Assembly: GCA_029237695.1 (NCBI GenBank)
Contig: CM055269.1
Coordinates: forward strand, 29,112,956-29,176,955
Source: Conchocele bisecta
Lineage: Eukaryota; Mollusca; Bivalvia; Lucinida; Thyasiridae
Length of the DNA: 64,000 bases
Direction: 5' to 3'
Shown: piece after piece, positions 36,660 to 50,800 of the stretch
Layout of the letters: the number at the start of each line of letters is the position of its first letter
Position numbering within the stretch: position 1 is the first letter of the stretch
Position numbers and translations under genes: made by a program
The notes under the pieces: generated by a model
Told to the model about the DNA's origin: nothing
The model's database searches: none
The model's input: only the letters and a program-made list of their open reading frames with translations

Positions 36660-38407
36660 GAGATCGTATAATTTGTGACATGTATAATGTAGTTGTCACA
36701 TGTAGTAACAGATAATCGAAACCCCCGTGCTAATTTCGATGACCGCCTATGACCCCTGAAATAGTGTTTTAAAATTCACGACTCACATCTCGTATAAATG
36801 ATATTGAAGCGGGAGAAAATTATACAGATCAGTCCATGTTCCAATGTAATCCAATGCATCTCATTGTAACATTCCCTGGTATAGTTCGATCCATTTGCTT
36901 ACCTCTAAATAATCAGACCTTTCCACGTAAAAAATGGGTAACATTGTGTGTATATATATACACGCTTTGTGAAAATTGTCATAACAATACTTTTACAAAA
37001 TATACTAAACATTTTTACCCATTGCGGGTTTCTCCGACAGACGGATATAAAGATATAAAGTCCGCCATGCCGGCAGTTGGGTGTATGAGTGTGCCAAAAT
37101 TAATTTGTATATACTTTATGCGTTACACTCGTGTTTGTTTTATGGACCATACTATGACATGGTACGCATGCTTTACACTATTATAATTATGCATGTTTAT
37201 TAACGTTTTTGCATAATAATTTATTTCAGCACGGTGTCTGGATGTGTATGTGGGATAATGGGAGAACATGTTGTAGGAGATTGAGTAAGAGCTTCCTCGA
37301 ACTTGTTTACGGAGATTGCGTGAGAGCTTTCTCTGCACACCGCTGAGTTAACCCAAAAGTGTTGATAGTGGGAGTGTCGCTCTTCACTTGATACTTCACT
37401 TCACTTCACTTGGGTTAATGATGATTCGGTGCCCCACCCTGTTGGTCGGTAGCTTGTCTGTTGTGGGTAGTCGATACCTGATCAGCTTGTGTTAGTTAGT
37501 TATCTTATTTTTTAAGGATGGGAATTGGATCAAAGAACCTTCCATACCGGGGCAAAAATATGCCAGAAAATGTGTCAAGCCAATGGCCGTTGGCCCGTTT
37601 TCCTTTCTGAATTAATTATTAGTTGCAATACAGTACATATATGTATAAATTAAGGAGGTTATACGATTAATTTAACGTTGCTAGTTCATTCTCATAGGCA
37701 TTTTGCCAGTTTGTCAGATCGTGTTATATAAGGTCTGAGTATGAGTTCACATGATATATGGACTCAGTCGTAACAGTATTATCCTATAATATGATGATGT
37801 TATTTGAGGGTTGGTCAGGGCACAGCAGATCAGGCAGGGAAGGGTATATATGGAGTTGGGTTATACAAGCGATGATATGATATATGTGTGGCCCAGCTAC
37901 GGTCGTTTCGCGGCAAGCCGTTATATAAGAAATGATACTATTCGAATTGAATTACGGCGTTTATCTCTTGTTATTTGGTTAGATGACAATTCTTTACAGT
38001 CAGTCTGATGGCGAAAAAAAAAGAGAAGATAATACTGCACGGCGATATGGTATTTGACCATATATATTAGTGATATGCAATGAGGCACGTGTGTGTGCAA
38101 GTATCACTGGCAGGCTACCAGTTGTTTATCATTCTGAGCCAAATCTTGCAGCGCCATGCACGTACCATATCATACCGCCGGTCATGGTCCGAAATTTTAA
38201 AAGTTGATGTCATACAATACATATCACAATCGATGATGTTTAATCTACAGTAGTGCGGGCGGTCAATTCCGGCCTAAGATGCATTAAGTACTCTGTGATG
38301 AACTGGACCAATGTCTCTTGTACTTGTACTGAGTTATGTCCGGACGGTTTTGTCTATTCCCTGCATAAATAGCAAACCCCGTTTTTTCTTGGGTATTTTT
38401 AAGACCA
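36660..38407. other. Intergenic, no recognised feature
   Basis: I see no conserved coding segment, SINE or hairpin. ORFs of up to 116 aa have no family match. Confidence 0.4.
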
Positions 38408-38716
38408 GTAGCCGATTTCACGAACATTGCAAAGTATACTTTTCTAGTAAAGTATACTTTGAGGGAGTAATCATTTATTTTTCCTGAAATGCATTATTTC
38501 ATATAGAACTAACAACTGCATATAGGCTATTTGATAATTAAAAGTATGCAGAATTATTATACTTAATTTATTACATTATCACAGCCAAAATGGCTGTGAT
38601 AATGTAATAAATTCAGTATAATAAAAATTTATAAATTTATCCTAAAATTGAAAATTTCTCCCTCAAAGTATACTTTGCTAGAAAAGTATACTTTGCAATG
38701 TTGGTGAAATAGGCTA
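38408..38716. mobile_element. MITE with GTAGCCGATTTCAC ends
   Basis: Ends gtagccgatttcacgaac and ttggtgaaataggctac, inner repeat 'aagtatacttt', and a conserved central palindrome 'attatcacagccaaaatggc'. Five copies occur: here, 44,801, 47,632 (one end lost), 48,674 and 62,339. Confidence 0.9.
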
Positions 38717-39202
38717 CAGGACAGGTCAACTTTGGTGTGTCGGAACAATGCTCTCGGAGTCTTTATGGCTATACTGCAGTAGAGAGATTGTAGCGAAAAA
38801 TAAGCGCCTGAATTACAGACATGTCTACATACAACAACAAATGGCTGCGTCCATGTAACTTCACGAAGGGTTCAGATATATAATACATTGGTAACTAAAT
38901 AGAATCATCCAGTGGTAACAATGTAACGGTTTTGAACTATATCCCTACTACTTGTAGATGACAAGGCTGCAAAGATCAGTTTGGACCTTGGTCCATTCAG
39001 CTCGTCCTTTGACCAACTCGTCCTTTCGCATAATATGCCCCAAAATGTGTGTAAAAGCAATGGAATAGATCGTAACGGTCGTGCATCTGGTTGAAAGTCG
39101 TTATCTTAAAATTAACAGTCACATAGAGTGGGCATGCTCATATATGGCATGCTATCTGCTCGTTTTTCGCTCTGTAGTATAGGCAATAGGTTTCACTATA
39201 TC

Positions 39203-39368
39203 CACAGGGGTCCGAAGTTGTGCTGGGAAAAGTGTACTGGGTCCGAATCGGTGGGCGTCTTAGTCGGTGGGCATCTTATAAAAAGAGTTTTATAAGATGC
39301 CCACCGACTAAGACGCCCACCGATTCGGACCCAGTACACTTTTCCCAGCACAACTTCGGACCCCTGTG
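39203..39368. mobile_element. hAT-like palindromic MITE with 8-bp target duplication
   Basis: A perfect 166-bp palindrome: cacaggggtccgaagttgtg ... 4-bp centre ... and exact inverse. The 8 bases actatatc occur at 39,195-39,202 and 39,369-39,376. An 8-bp duplication and CAGGGG near the end fit the hAT superfamily. No mismatch between arms was seen, so the insertion is recent or maintained by gene conversion. Confidence 0.88.
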
Positions 39369-39376
39369 ACTATATC

Positions 39377-40120
39377 GCTATACCACAGTCAACGGTGTAA
39401 ATTTGCGGAATAACATTTCCATTTCGCACACTAATTTATAGCAATAATATGTAGGGTGTTGACGTTCATACTTCGTTATATTGTTATTGAAAGAAAATTC
39501 TACCTTTGAGACAAAAAATATTATCATAAACTCACCTAATAAAGAGTGTATTAGCAAAATTCTTAGGCCAATATCCATGAAGTAGAAAGTAAACAAAGAA
39601 CGCTTCAAGCTCAAATTTGGAAATACTACCCCTCATAACACTTATGTAATGTAAGTATTAAGAGTTATGTACTCGGAACTAGGGTATGCCAATGCTTGTG
39701 CAGTGTTAATCTTTTAATGCTTGTACATTTTTGTAATTTGCTCTGAATTAATGTTAAAATCTTCTTGATCATCATGTTTTTTGTCTGAATTTTTTCTACA
39801 TTTATTACTTCGCCATTTTGGCAAACTGTCATGTACTTTGAAATGCCACCATTTGAACCAAAAGTGTTTGTAGAACTGAGATCATGTCAGTGAGATATAA
39901 ACATTACCCCTGAACAATATTTGAAATTTCTGAATGATCTTAAGATTGTGAAACAATACCTCTTTAGACTAATAGAATAGTCAAAATTTAACATGGAACA
40001 GGAGCCAATGTCACCAAAATTGCTAAGTCTGAGTAATCATTTATTTGTACTGGCCTTATTTCATATCAAATAATTACTGGTTTATATTTGATGCAGCATT
40101 CATTTACTATATTTATCCAG
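39377..40120. other. Intergenic, AT-rich, no recognised feature
   Basis: No coding or repeat signal recognised. Confidence 0.4.
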
Positions 40121-40511
40121 GTGCATGATCACGTGATTACAACAACAACAACAATGGCTGAACGTGTTGAAAGCGCGCCCACTCCAAAGTAAGTATTATT
40201 TGATAGTTTCCTTAATAGGCAACGGATTTCGATGAAATATGGCGCAGCAAACTCGACTTGATGAGATGCATTTGGTCTCGAGAGTTTGGCACTTACTTTC
40301 GATTTCCGTGTCTAATTGATTCCTCGCAAAAATGACAAAAGTTTGGGCCAAAGTACTGAGACCACCAAATGCAGCTTAACAAGACGCATTTGATGCATCA
40401 AAATCTGTTACATAATGAGGACAAAATAAAATAATACGTGCCTTGAATCGGAGTGCTTCTGGAAGTTTCAGTACTTGTTGTTGTTGTTGTAACCATGTGA
40501 TCATACACCTT
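40121..40511. mobile_element. Foldback MITE with GATCACGTGGTTACAACAAC ends
   Basis: Third copy, from gtgcatgatcacgtgattac to accatgtgatcatacacctt. The central hairpin is partly lost compared with the 34,489 copy. Confidence 0.8.
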
Positions 40512-40721
40512 GTTTATTACATTATCACAGCCATTGTTTTCATTTCAAATATTTTATTTCATTGAATGAAAATAGTAATCAATTTATTATTAACTGAAAA
40601 TTACTTCCTCAATAGTGCTTGGCCCTAAATGATACTCTTCTGTGTGGATAGCCGTTAACCCATTTCATGCTGAGGATACGTCATTTTGTTTGTGGAAAAT
40701 CCTAAATATTTTCTTTATATA

Positions 40722-40816
40722 AGCTCAGAAATATATGTCGTGACCAGCATTTGAACCGTCTCGTTGAGACGGTTCAAATGACTGTTCACAACATATACTT
40801 TCATTGAGAAATAAAA
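40722..40816. mobile_element. Perfect-hairpin element (GAACCGTCTCG family), copy 3
   Basis: Arms 'atatgtcgtgaccagcattt' and 'aaatgactgttcacaacata', centre gtctcgttgagac. Slightly more diverged than copies 1, 2 and 4. Confidence 0.8.
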
Positions 40817-41389
40817 AAATCAAATATTAAAAAAAAAAATCATACCCTTAAAGGCCCTGAACGGCTCAGTATTACAATTTTCCGATTTTTTCAAACACAA
40901 AAACATGTTTGGCAACTGATTTGGTACACAAAACTAACATATACTGCCTAATAGACACATCTCAAGTCTTGAGATTTACATCTTAATCGCAATGGAGACA
41001 ACAAAAACTTGTTTTGTGTACCACTCAGTGCAAAATGTCAATATTGACAAATTAATTTCCGTAACCCAACGGCTTCGGCTCGGAAGCCAGTCGATACACT
41101 CCGGCTATCGGAATTCATCGGCCGCGAATCAGGGAGTTGAGCAGTTGACCCGAGCTTCTATCGGAAAATCGATCGGACTTTGAACACGCACCTGCAGTTT
41201 GTTTATCAACAAATATTGATATTTTCATCGACTACAAACTCATTTTTGTACCAAAATGAATGCAAACAGTTTCAAAGTGTGTGTAAATAGAAACCTGTTG
41301 GATTTATGTGTGGGAAAACCCAATAGGAGGCCAAATTCGGCAACTTGAGCCGTATTGGGGCTTTAAAGGTGTATTCCGCATGTAATGGT
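40817..41389. other. Upstream region of THADA, no element assigned
   Basis: Contains no recognised exon or MITE. It lies 0.4-0.9 kb upstream of the THADA start codon and could include the promoter, but I see no TATA or initiator motif worth calling. Confidence 0.35.
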
Positions 41390-41636
41390 TTAACCCTTTC
41401 ACCCCTAAGTAACTGAATGGGCTGCGATATGTTACTTTTGCAACCAATCCAATCATCGCAAAATTATTTTGAGACTATTCCATTTATAAAAAGGTGATAT
41501 TTGTTGTTCTCAAAAATATGAAAATTACTTTCAAACAGTGCAGATCCTGATGAGACGGCTCGTTACGAGCCGGCTCATCTGGATCTGCACTGTTTGAATA
41601 AACCGATATAGCAGGCTTTTGGGTTCAAAGGGTTAA
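41390..41636 (-). mobile_element. TTAA-flanked MITE (piggyBac-like), complete
   Basis: TTAA at both ends (41,390 and 41,633) with CCCTTT/AAAGGG. The centre is gagacggctcgttacgagcc. It lies about 115 bp upstream of the THADA initiator ATG, so it probably forms part of the 5' UTR or promoter region. Confidence 0.85.
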
Positions 41637-41752
41637 GCATCGTTCCATTCTCTCCTATGTGCAGTTACCGATACTGGTGAAATTGGCTAATGACCATAAT
41701 TTTTATTTCTGGATGATAGAAAGCGTGTGCCATTGTGATATGTGATGATCAG

Positions 41753-41853
41753 ATGATGGACACACCAATATCCCGCCTCCTGGAGGACACAGCCTTCCTA
41801 GCTGCCTTCCACGCTGACGATCCCAGTATTCTCCAGGACTTGATATCCCACAG
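41753..41853 (+). CDS. THADA: THADA exon 1 (residues 1-33)
   Basis: Opens with ATGATGGAC and encodes PISRLLEDTAFLAAFHADD and the start of SILQDLISHR. The donor is GTACCA, phase 2. Tandem ATG codons follow an in-frame TAG. An acceptor-like tgatcag just before the ATG means an upstream non-coding exon is possible. Confidence 0.75.
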
Positions 41854-44800
41854 GTACCACAGGCTCTCGGCTTCTTGATAGTGTCGTATAATATTATATG
41901 CTATTTCAGGCAGAATGTTGAAGACAAAAATATTTAGTGACTTTATTTTATTGAATAAGACAAAACATGTTTACTGAATGATGACTGCAAATGTTTTTTT
42001 TGTTTTTTTTCTACATATCTAAAAAGTATTTTATATTTTTTTGATAAGTATCAGGGCACGGAAATTCCACTCGTCCGCTCGTCCTGATCACAGGTGGAAG
42101 ACTCGGACTTAGGACCCAATAAATGGCTCATTTGAAAAACGTTACCTCACCCACCCATTTCCTTACAACATACAGTATCGCCTTTCAAGGTGGGCAACAG
42201 CTTGGGAAATGCCCTAGACAGGCTTAGTTTCGGGCTCGCTCAAACACCACACGTTTCAAATTTTCTGCTGACTCAACGCCTCTGGCAAATAATAAATGCC
42301 TTAGGTCCCCAAATATATTCACTTTAAACACCTGTGTTTATTATATTGTTAGTTACACACGTTTTAGCTACCAACGTTACAGAGAAATATCTCTTTCCGA
42401 AAGAATCCCACACACACATCGCCACCTGATTTGCTATTGTATTTGTAACGCTCCAGTTTAGGTTTTTTTCCCGTGACGTCATTATTGATCATTCTGCGTA
42501 TAACAAACGAACTCCGAAAGTAAAGTTCACGGAAGGTTATGTCGAAATGTTAGGACGCAAATCAAAATAAACACACGTTTTAGATCATTCAAGGTTAGTG
42601 AATGACACTTATTAGTCACAAATTTTAACATCGGATTTACTGATGTTTATTTCACTGATTCACTGATTATCGCCTTGGCTGTGGTAGCTAATTTGCACGT
42701 AACTAACGAAATGCATAAAGCAGATCATTGAAGTGAATATATTTGAAGACCTAAGACATTTATCAATTACCAGAGACATAAGTCAGCAGAAAAATCGAAA
42801 TGTGTGGTGTTTGAGCGAGTCCGAAACTGCGACATTTTCCCAAGCATTTTCCTACCTTGAAAACGCTACAGTGTCTATTGTACGGAAATTGGTGGGTGGG
42901 GTAACAGTTTACAAATGAGCCATTTATCAGGTCCTAGGTCCGAGTCTTCCACCTGTGGTCCTGATGAGTGGAAATGCCTGCAGGACGAGTCGAAATTTCA
43001 ATTTTTGTAATAGATTTCTAAATTGTGTCTAAAGTAAGGACGAGTAAAATAAAATTAAGAATTTTTGTACCCTGGGTATACGTCATCTCTAAGGGCTCTT
43101 TTGAACTTTTATGCGTAATAGTGTATACATTTTCTGTCGGAGCATAATATATAAATAATGCACAAGTGATTTAGCTTTTATGCAAAACAAACAAGTGAGT
43201 GTAACAAACTGAGTTTGTTTAGCAGCAGGACCCAATTATGAGCATATTATTTTACGATAATCAGCTCACCTGGTTAATTAGACATTTTCTTACATTTCAC
43301 ATATTATACATGTTATAGAACAAAACGAATCAAGTGTAAAATATGTCCAAATATTATGTGAAGTAATTTCCGTAGGTGGGTCATAGTGCAGATGACGGTC
43401 TATCGACACAGGGTGTGTCCAACTGATTTGATTGATGGAAGGAAACAGGTTATTGCGACTACTTTACTAACGTCATTTCTCAATATATGGGCAGAGCTCC
43501 AGATACGTTTTGTATCTAACGTGTATTATTGATTTAAGGATAAAAACGTAAAACACATTAAAAAATCACTTATTTGAGCTGCAAAATGGGAGTACAACAT
43601 ACTCAAAGCAATGTGAAAATATGCATTGATTTTCAAATTGAGTAGTGAAAATACTGTATTACAGTATTTTCACTACTCAATTTGAAAATCAATGCGTATT
43701 TTCACATTGCTTTGAGTATGTTGTACTCCCATTTTTGATAATCAATGCATATTCTGCTAAAATAAGTGCATAAAATACGCCAATACATACCTTATCTCGA
43801 GCTCTGAATTTACCGTTATAGTTGCATAAACTACTCACTGAACTCAACTGTAAGTAAAACTAACTACTCATTTTGTCTCACTATGCGATAGCTGAAATTC
43901 TGTGATGGTTATTAGCTAACTGTAATTGTTACATGACTGCCATTGTTTGACACCGTTCACAGCCGTGTTCAAACGTACAGCACTTACTGTTTGACCATGG
44001 CTGTAGACAATACTCATTCTGGGGCCGAGCCAACACATACGTAATGCATGACGTTACTAGAATGCTCCATTACGTCACCAGACCAGTTCACAACCGTCGC
44101 ACTGAAATTTTGAAATTGATGCGTGGGGCACATGCATCACGCGACATGTACTACGTCCACGGCATATGTATATGTAAATCAGCTGTTTGAATGGAACGGG
44201 TTATCAAAGTACCGAAAGTACTGCATATATACTCAAATTGCATGATATTTCCGACGGAAATGTAACAATAATTTTGACCGTGTTCAGCCGTAGGTAAAAT
44301 TTGCCATGGCACTCGGGAACTGTTTGAACCCCAAGGCCGCAGGTCGTGGGTTGAATTGGAACTGTTTTAACCCACGGCCTGCGGCCTTGGGGTTCAAACA
44401 GTTCCCGAGTCCCACAGCAAACGTTTACCAATGGCTGGGCATCATCAAATCGATATTCTATCAAATACTTGTAATAATTTCAGGGGTGAGAATTGGCGGA
44501 AGCTGTTGAAGAGATGTAGCGCGGTAACAAAGAATGTGTCTCCTGTGGCAGACGTCCCTCGTAGTGACATTGAGCAGTATCTGGCATGTCTCGTCTACTG
44601 CTACTTCCAGTGTGCAGACTCGATCAAGATCTCTCGAGTTGTGGAGAAGGTTTGTCATGTTATATGGAACTGGAGAAGTTATGTTAACGCGGATGCGCAG
44701 GCTGATCTGGGCCTGCACTGGTCGCATAACCCATAAGCCCCGTTTTCCCAGTCACAGCCACATTTGTGTTGTCTAACTTTGGTGCATCAAATAAAGCTCA

Positions 44801-47800
44801 GTAGCCGATTTCACCAAAATTGCTAAGCATTCTTATGTAGGTATAAATTATACTTTGAAGGAGTAATCATTTATTTTTTGCATTAAAATGCATTATTTCA
44901 TATAGAACTAAAGACTACATATGTTTGATGATTAAAAGTATGCAGAATTATTATACTGAATTTATTACATTTTGGCTGTGATAATGTAATAAATTCAGTA
45001 TAATAAAAAATAATAAATTTATCGTTAAATTAAAAATTTCTCCCTCAAAGTGTGTAAGATAAGTATACTTTGCGATTTTGGTGAAATCGGCTCCTTGCAT
45101 CGCTCTTCACAAATGTCCCAATGGGTGTTACTATGACAGTACATGTATCCGTGTTGTGCTTACTAGGCTTCAGACACAAGGGCAGTAGTGTGTTGGCAAC
45201 AATATGTGATGGCATAGACTTTCTTTGTGTTCTTTGTTACAGTTATGGCAGCCGTATATGAAGACATACTCGGCCTGTATCCACAGCAATATGGAAAGTC
45301 ACTTGATGTCTGTGATACAGTCTCGCTCGACAGACAGTCAATCGGTTGCCAGAGGTAAATTAATTACCGTAATAACCCTAAATATTTGTGAAACCACTGT
45401 TACAAAACAAATTGTATCCCAATATATAATTTACCGCAACCATTTCTCCATGTAGCATAATAAAGGGGGTTGAACAATACACCTGAAGTAGCCTAATATA
45501 CATGAAGTGCCGTTTTTATACGACCGTTTTTAAAAAACGGTACATATTATATTTTACCGCACGGCGGGCGGCTGAAGAAAAAGCACATAGTTTGTGTACA
45601 CAACTCCTCCGAAACCGTTCAGTGGATCGATCTGAAACTATACACACGTCTTGTACACATATTGAAGATGTGCACCTTGGTGTTTTTATGCCGAAAAAAT
45701 ATTTTTTAACAAAAATATCACCTTTTTAACTTTAAATAGCCATTTTTTTCGACATTTTTCTATACAATTCTATATACGGTACAGAGTTTGTGTACACAAC
45801 TCCTCCGAAACCATTCAGTAGATCGTTCTGAAACCATACACACGTCTTCTACACATATTGAAGATGTGCACCTTGGTGTTTTTATGCCTAAAAAATATTT
45901 TTTCACAAAAATATCACCTTTTTAACTTAGCCAATTTTTCTACATTTTTCTATACAATTCTATATATGGTACAGAGTTTGTGTACACAACTCCTCCGAAA
46001 CCGTTCAGTCAATCGTTCTGAAACTATACACACTTCTTTTACACGTATTGAAGATGTGCACCTTGGTGTTTTTATGCTTAAAAAAATATTTTTTAACAAA
46101 AATATCACCTTTTTAACTTAGCCATTGTTTCTACATTTTTCTATACAATTCTATATATGGTACAGAGTTTGTGTAGACAACTCCTCCGAAACTGTTCTGT
46201 CGATCGTTCTAAAACTATACACACGACTTCTACACATATTGAAGATGTGTACCTTGGTGTTTTTATGCCGAAAACACATTTTTTAACAAAAATAGCACCT
46301 TTTTAACTCAGCCATTTTTTCTACATTATTGTATCCAATTCCCTATCATTTCTACTTTACACTCTACTTTTCTATCTCTGCCTAAATTAGTATACATGTT
46401 TAGCACAACGAGATGAAGAAATAATGCTATAGACTTTCAAATTCTCATTAATGTTTCTTGCCTTGGTGACAGCTTCACATTTCTGCATCTTCGCTGTCTG
46501 GCCCATATTCGACGGGCGTATTTTGTGACTTGCGGCACTCTTGTTGCCTTTATTTTTTCACCTTTAACCCCTAATCGCAGCCTCTGATTGGTCAGTCACA
46601 ACAGCAAATTCTGTCCATTTTTACAGTATATGTGACGTAACCAACGACATAGATATGTCCATTATTATTGCAATGTTTATTATGAAAACAGTGTAGTCTA
46701 AAACCAGCCAATATTGAAGCTCATCGTAAATAAATCGGAGATTTAATCAGATACAATACCGAATCTAAAGCTCACCCAATAAAGCTGTCTAAGGCTCAAC
46801 TGAATATATTTTATATTCGACGGCACTAACCATGTATTTAATATATTGTGATATCTCGACACACCTATATTAAGCCTACAAATTAAGGATCTGTTTGTTT
46901 TGGGGAACCATATATTAATTTTAGGCTTATTATGATGTCCAATTATAGTTCTTCGCTCACATTGTCAAATTCGCTGCTGGTGATACATTATTGCTACTTT
47001 TTGTATGTCATTCTTCCATTGACATTTTGAAACGGTTTCACCTCCTTTGCTGTGCCAAATTTAACCATACTTCACAGGGATGATCTATGGGTGAAACACC
47101 TTCAGCGGGCCGTTTCACTAAACTTTGTACGACTAAAATGTTCGTAAGTGCAAAATTATGATAGTCTGTAAATTTCACTTAACAATGTTTTCTTGTAAAC
47201 AATTATTGGATTTACATTTATTGAGCATAGGCTGCATATGCAGCCTATGCTCAATAAATGTAAATTCATCAATTGAAATTTCCAGATGATCCTAAATTTG
47301 CACTTATCAACATTTTAGTCGTACGAAGTTTAGTGAAACGGCCCCCTAGTGTATGCTGCCATGTAGTCTTTTGCATTATATTGCTACATTCGTGTAACGA
47401 ATGTGTTTTGCCATCTTTAGAGCACGTAGAACAAAACTGCGGTTGGTTACATTTTTATCGACCATTCCTATGGCCGCCATCTTGGATTTCAAAATGGTCG
47501 CCTCTGAGTGGAGATCCAGCCTGTCATTCATCAGGCACTGCACTAATTGCCATGTCAGTGAAACCGCTGCCATGCTTCTAACAAACATAATAGACGATGC
47601 AAATAGACCCGTATACTTGGAGGGATAAATTTTCAGTTTCAGGATAAATTTAGTAATTTTTATTATACTGAATTTATTACATTATCACAGCCATTTTGGC
47701 TGTGATAATGTAATAAATTCAGTATAATAATTCTGCATACGTTTAATCATCAAATATATCCAGTCGTTAGTTCTATATGAAATAATGCATTTCGGGAAAA

Positions 47801-50800
47801 ATAAATGATTACTCCCTGGAAGTATACTTAGCTAGATAAGTATACTTTGCAATGTTGATGAAATCGGCTACAGGGCCTGAAAATAGCATCTCCTGGACCT
47901 AACAAGGAAAAAAATGAAAGGTCCAAGGAATTTTTGGGAAGGTCTGAGAGGATTATCGCTAGAAAAACGGTAGAAATATGTGTCTGTTTTTATGCAAAAT
48001 GACTCGTGTGTAAATACTCAAATGAGTCACCATAAATTATCTTATAAGACGATAATCAGAATGGATTTAGCATCGACACTAAAGAATGATCACAAATTCA
48101 ATTTTATCACAGGTCCGGCGGACTTTTTGCTTGTAAAATACAAAGGACCGACTTTAAAATTTGCAGGTCCAGGCCCTCGGAGCAGTGCTATTTTCAGGGG
48201 AGATAACCTTGTTTCCTTAAAATGTTAACAGAAATTACTATTTATTCTCTGTATTTATCTTTTGATGTGCAATGGTCATACTTTATAATCTGTCGAAAAT
48301 ATTAATTTTTCAGGTGACGCATTTAATTAGTATAAATAATTAATAAATATCATGCCTCATTTGCATATGAAAATAGCCTGTTACCACCGCGAGTCCCTAT
48401 CAGTAAAATAAATATTACTAAATGATTATAACTGTATAGCGGGCGCTTGTAATTTTAAGAACTGGTAGAATAGTGACACAATGATACTCATTTAATTCCT
48501 ATAAAGAACATTTTGTGCCTACTGAGTGGGCATGTACCTTTAAGGCATATGTTAATGTATACAAGCATTTTCAAGTAGCTGAATAGAGACCTACATGTAG
48601 AACACACACCAAATATCTTGCACAGCAGTAGACCTTTCTAGATCGATGTCAAATCTAACTGAATGTTTGATCTGTAGCCGATTTCACGAAAATTGCTAAG
48701 CATACTTATATAGCTATGCAGTATATGTTGGCGGAGTAATCATTTATTTTTCCAGAAATGCACCATTTCATATAGAACTAACGACTGCATTTATTTGAAG
48801 ATTAAAAGTATGCCGAATTATTATACTGAATTTATTACGTTATCACAGCCAAAATGGCTGTGATAATGTGATAAATCCAGTATAATAATTTGATCAGAAT
48901 AGATTTTATTTAATTAAATAAAAATTAATACATATGTATATCCTTAAATTGAAAATTTCTCCCTCAAAGTGTACTTAGCAAGATAAGTATACTTTGCAAT
49001 TTTGGTGAAATAGGCTACTGTTGTGTCACAGTGTCCGTATTGCTGGAACAGAACGAGATAGTACAGCGGGTGTTTGGCAGTCAGCTGGACTTAATACTGG
49101 ACTGGGTGTCCGGTCACCTGCTGTCCCTCACCCGCGTCTCCCCAGACACGATGTCTGCCGCCCAGTCACAGCTCCTCTACGCCTTCGTCAAGGTGAGCTA
49201 CAGTTTAATTAACCCTTTGAACCGGAAATCCTGCTATAGCGGTGTTTGCAAATAGTGCAGATCCAGATGAGCCGACCGTCTCAACAGGATCTGCACTTTT
49301 TGCAAGTAATTTTCATATTTTTTAGGAAAAAAACATACTTTTCATACATGGACTAGTCTGAAAATCATTGTGTGACAATTTATTTGGTCGTAAAATCAGC
49401 TTATCAAAATCCATTCCAGCTACAGAGGTGAAAGGGTTACACATTCACTGCATTACAGTCACGGTATTGACTGATCTTAACCCTTACAACACTGAATTAA
49501 CCCTTTACTTAGAAGTGTTTGTTAAATTGAGGGAACAAATTGTTACTGCGTGGGAACAAATTATTATTTTGTGGGAACGAATTGTTATTTTGTGGGAACG
49601 AATTAATAAAAAAACGAATTCTACGTCCCCTACGGGGCTGTGTCGTATACAGGTGAATCATGATAGTATACAGAGGATATAGAGAATAGTAGGTTAGTGC
49701 CGTGAATGGGAAAAAATATCCGGCAAGGCTCAAGAATTTCTTTATTTCTCATCAGAAGTATATGTTGTGACCACTCATTTGAACCGTCTCGCCGAGACGG
49801 TTCAAATGAGTGGTCACAACATATACTTTGGTTCAAAAATAAGGAAAAGTGATAGAGAATAGTAGGTTAGTGCCGTGAATGGGAAAAAAATATCTGGCAA
49901 GGCTCAGGAAACGGGATGGGCGAGGCTCTACCGAGCACATCCCGTTTCCGTGCCGCGCCAGATATTTTTTCCCATTCACGGCACTAACCTACTATTCTAT
50001 TTATCCCGTCAACACCTACAAATTGCTGTAAAATGCAAAAATAGCATTGACTGGATATCAAAAATGTTTCACGGCACAGTGTTTCACGGCACATACGCAC
50101 TGTGTTGACTGGATAAAATGATAACATCGGCCAGTATTATTGACAAAAGCTTCAGCTGCTATTTAAAATTGTGGATCGCATGTCTACTGACATAGAGATT
50201 ACCGCGTTAATGTCCTTTGATATCATGTTTATCAGGCAAGGCTACGAAACTCTTAGGAATTCCGAGTCTCACCAAGCCGAGCCAGATAAACTTGACCCTT
50301 TCACCCCTAAGTAACTGGAATGGAATTTGTTATGTTAATTTTGCAACCAATCCAATGGTCACAAAATGATTTTCAGACTAGTCCATTTTATATATGATAA
50401 GCGGGTGTTTTTGTTCTCAAAATTATCAGTCAGCGTGTATTTTGTCAATGCATAGCGAGTTACCTGATAAACATGTGGTTTGCAGATCTGCCTGCAGATG
50501 TTCCAGGTGTGTGCTACACAGCTTGGCTACGTGATATGGGGTGGTGGCTCGGAGAGTGGAGGAGAGGAGGACAGTCGGGCCACGACTAGGCTACTTACAA
50601 CTACCCAGCAGGTTATGGAGAGCTTGGTACACATACTGAGGACAAAGGTACAGTGAATAGGCTTACTGTGTGTCCCATATGAGACACGCCATGAGAGTTT
50701 GTACCTGAGAACATGTGCCATATCTCATGAAAAATATTTACTATATTTTCCGTAAATGACGTCAAAAGTTGACATAATTTTCATTGCAAATGCGGTTATA

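Noticed and set aside
41717..41752. Extension of THADA upstream of the ATG
   Set aside because: An in-frame TAG at 41,717 blocks it. An upstream spliced exon cannot be excluded but none is visible.
44306..44509. ORF across the palindrome before THADA exon 2
   Set aside because: It is a hairpin artefact on both strands.
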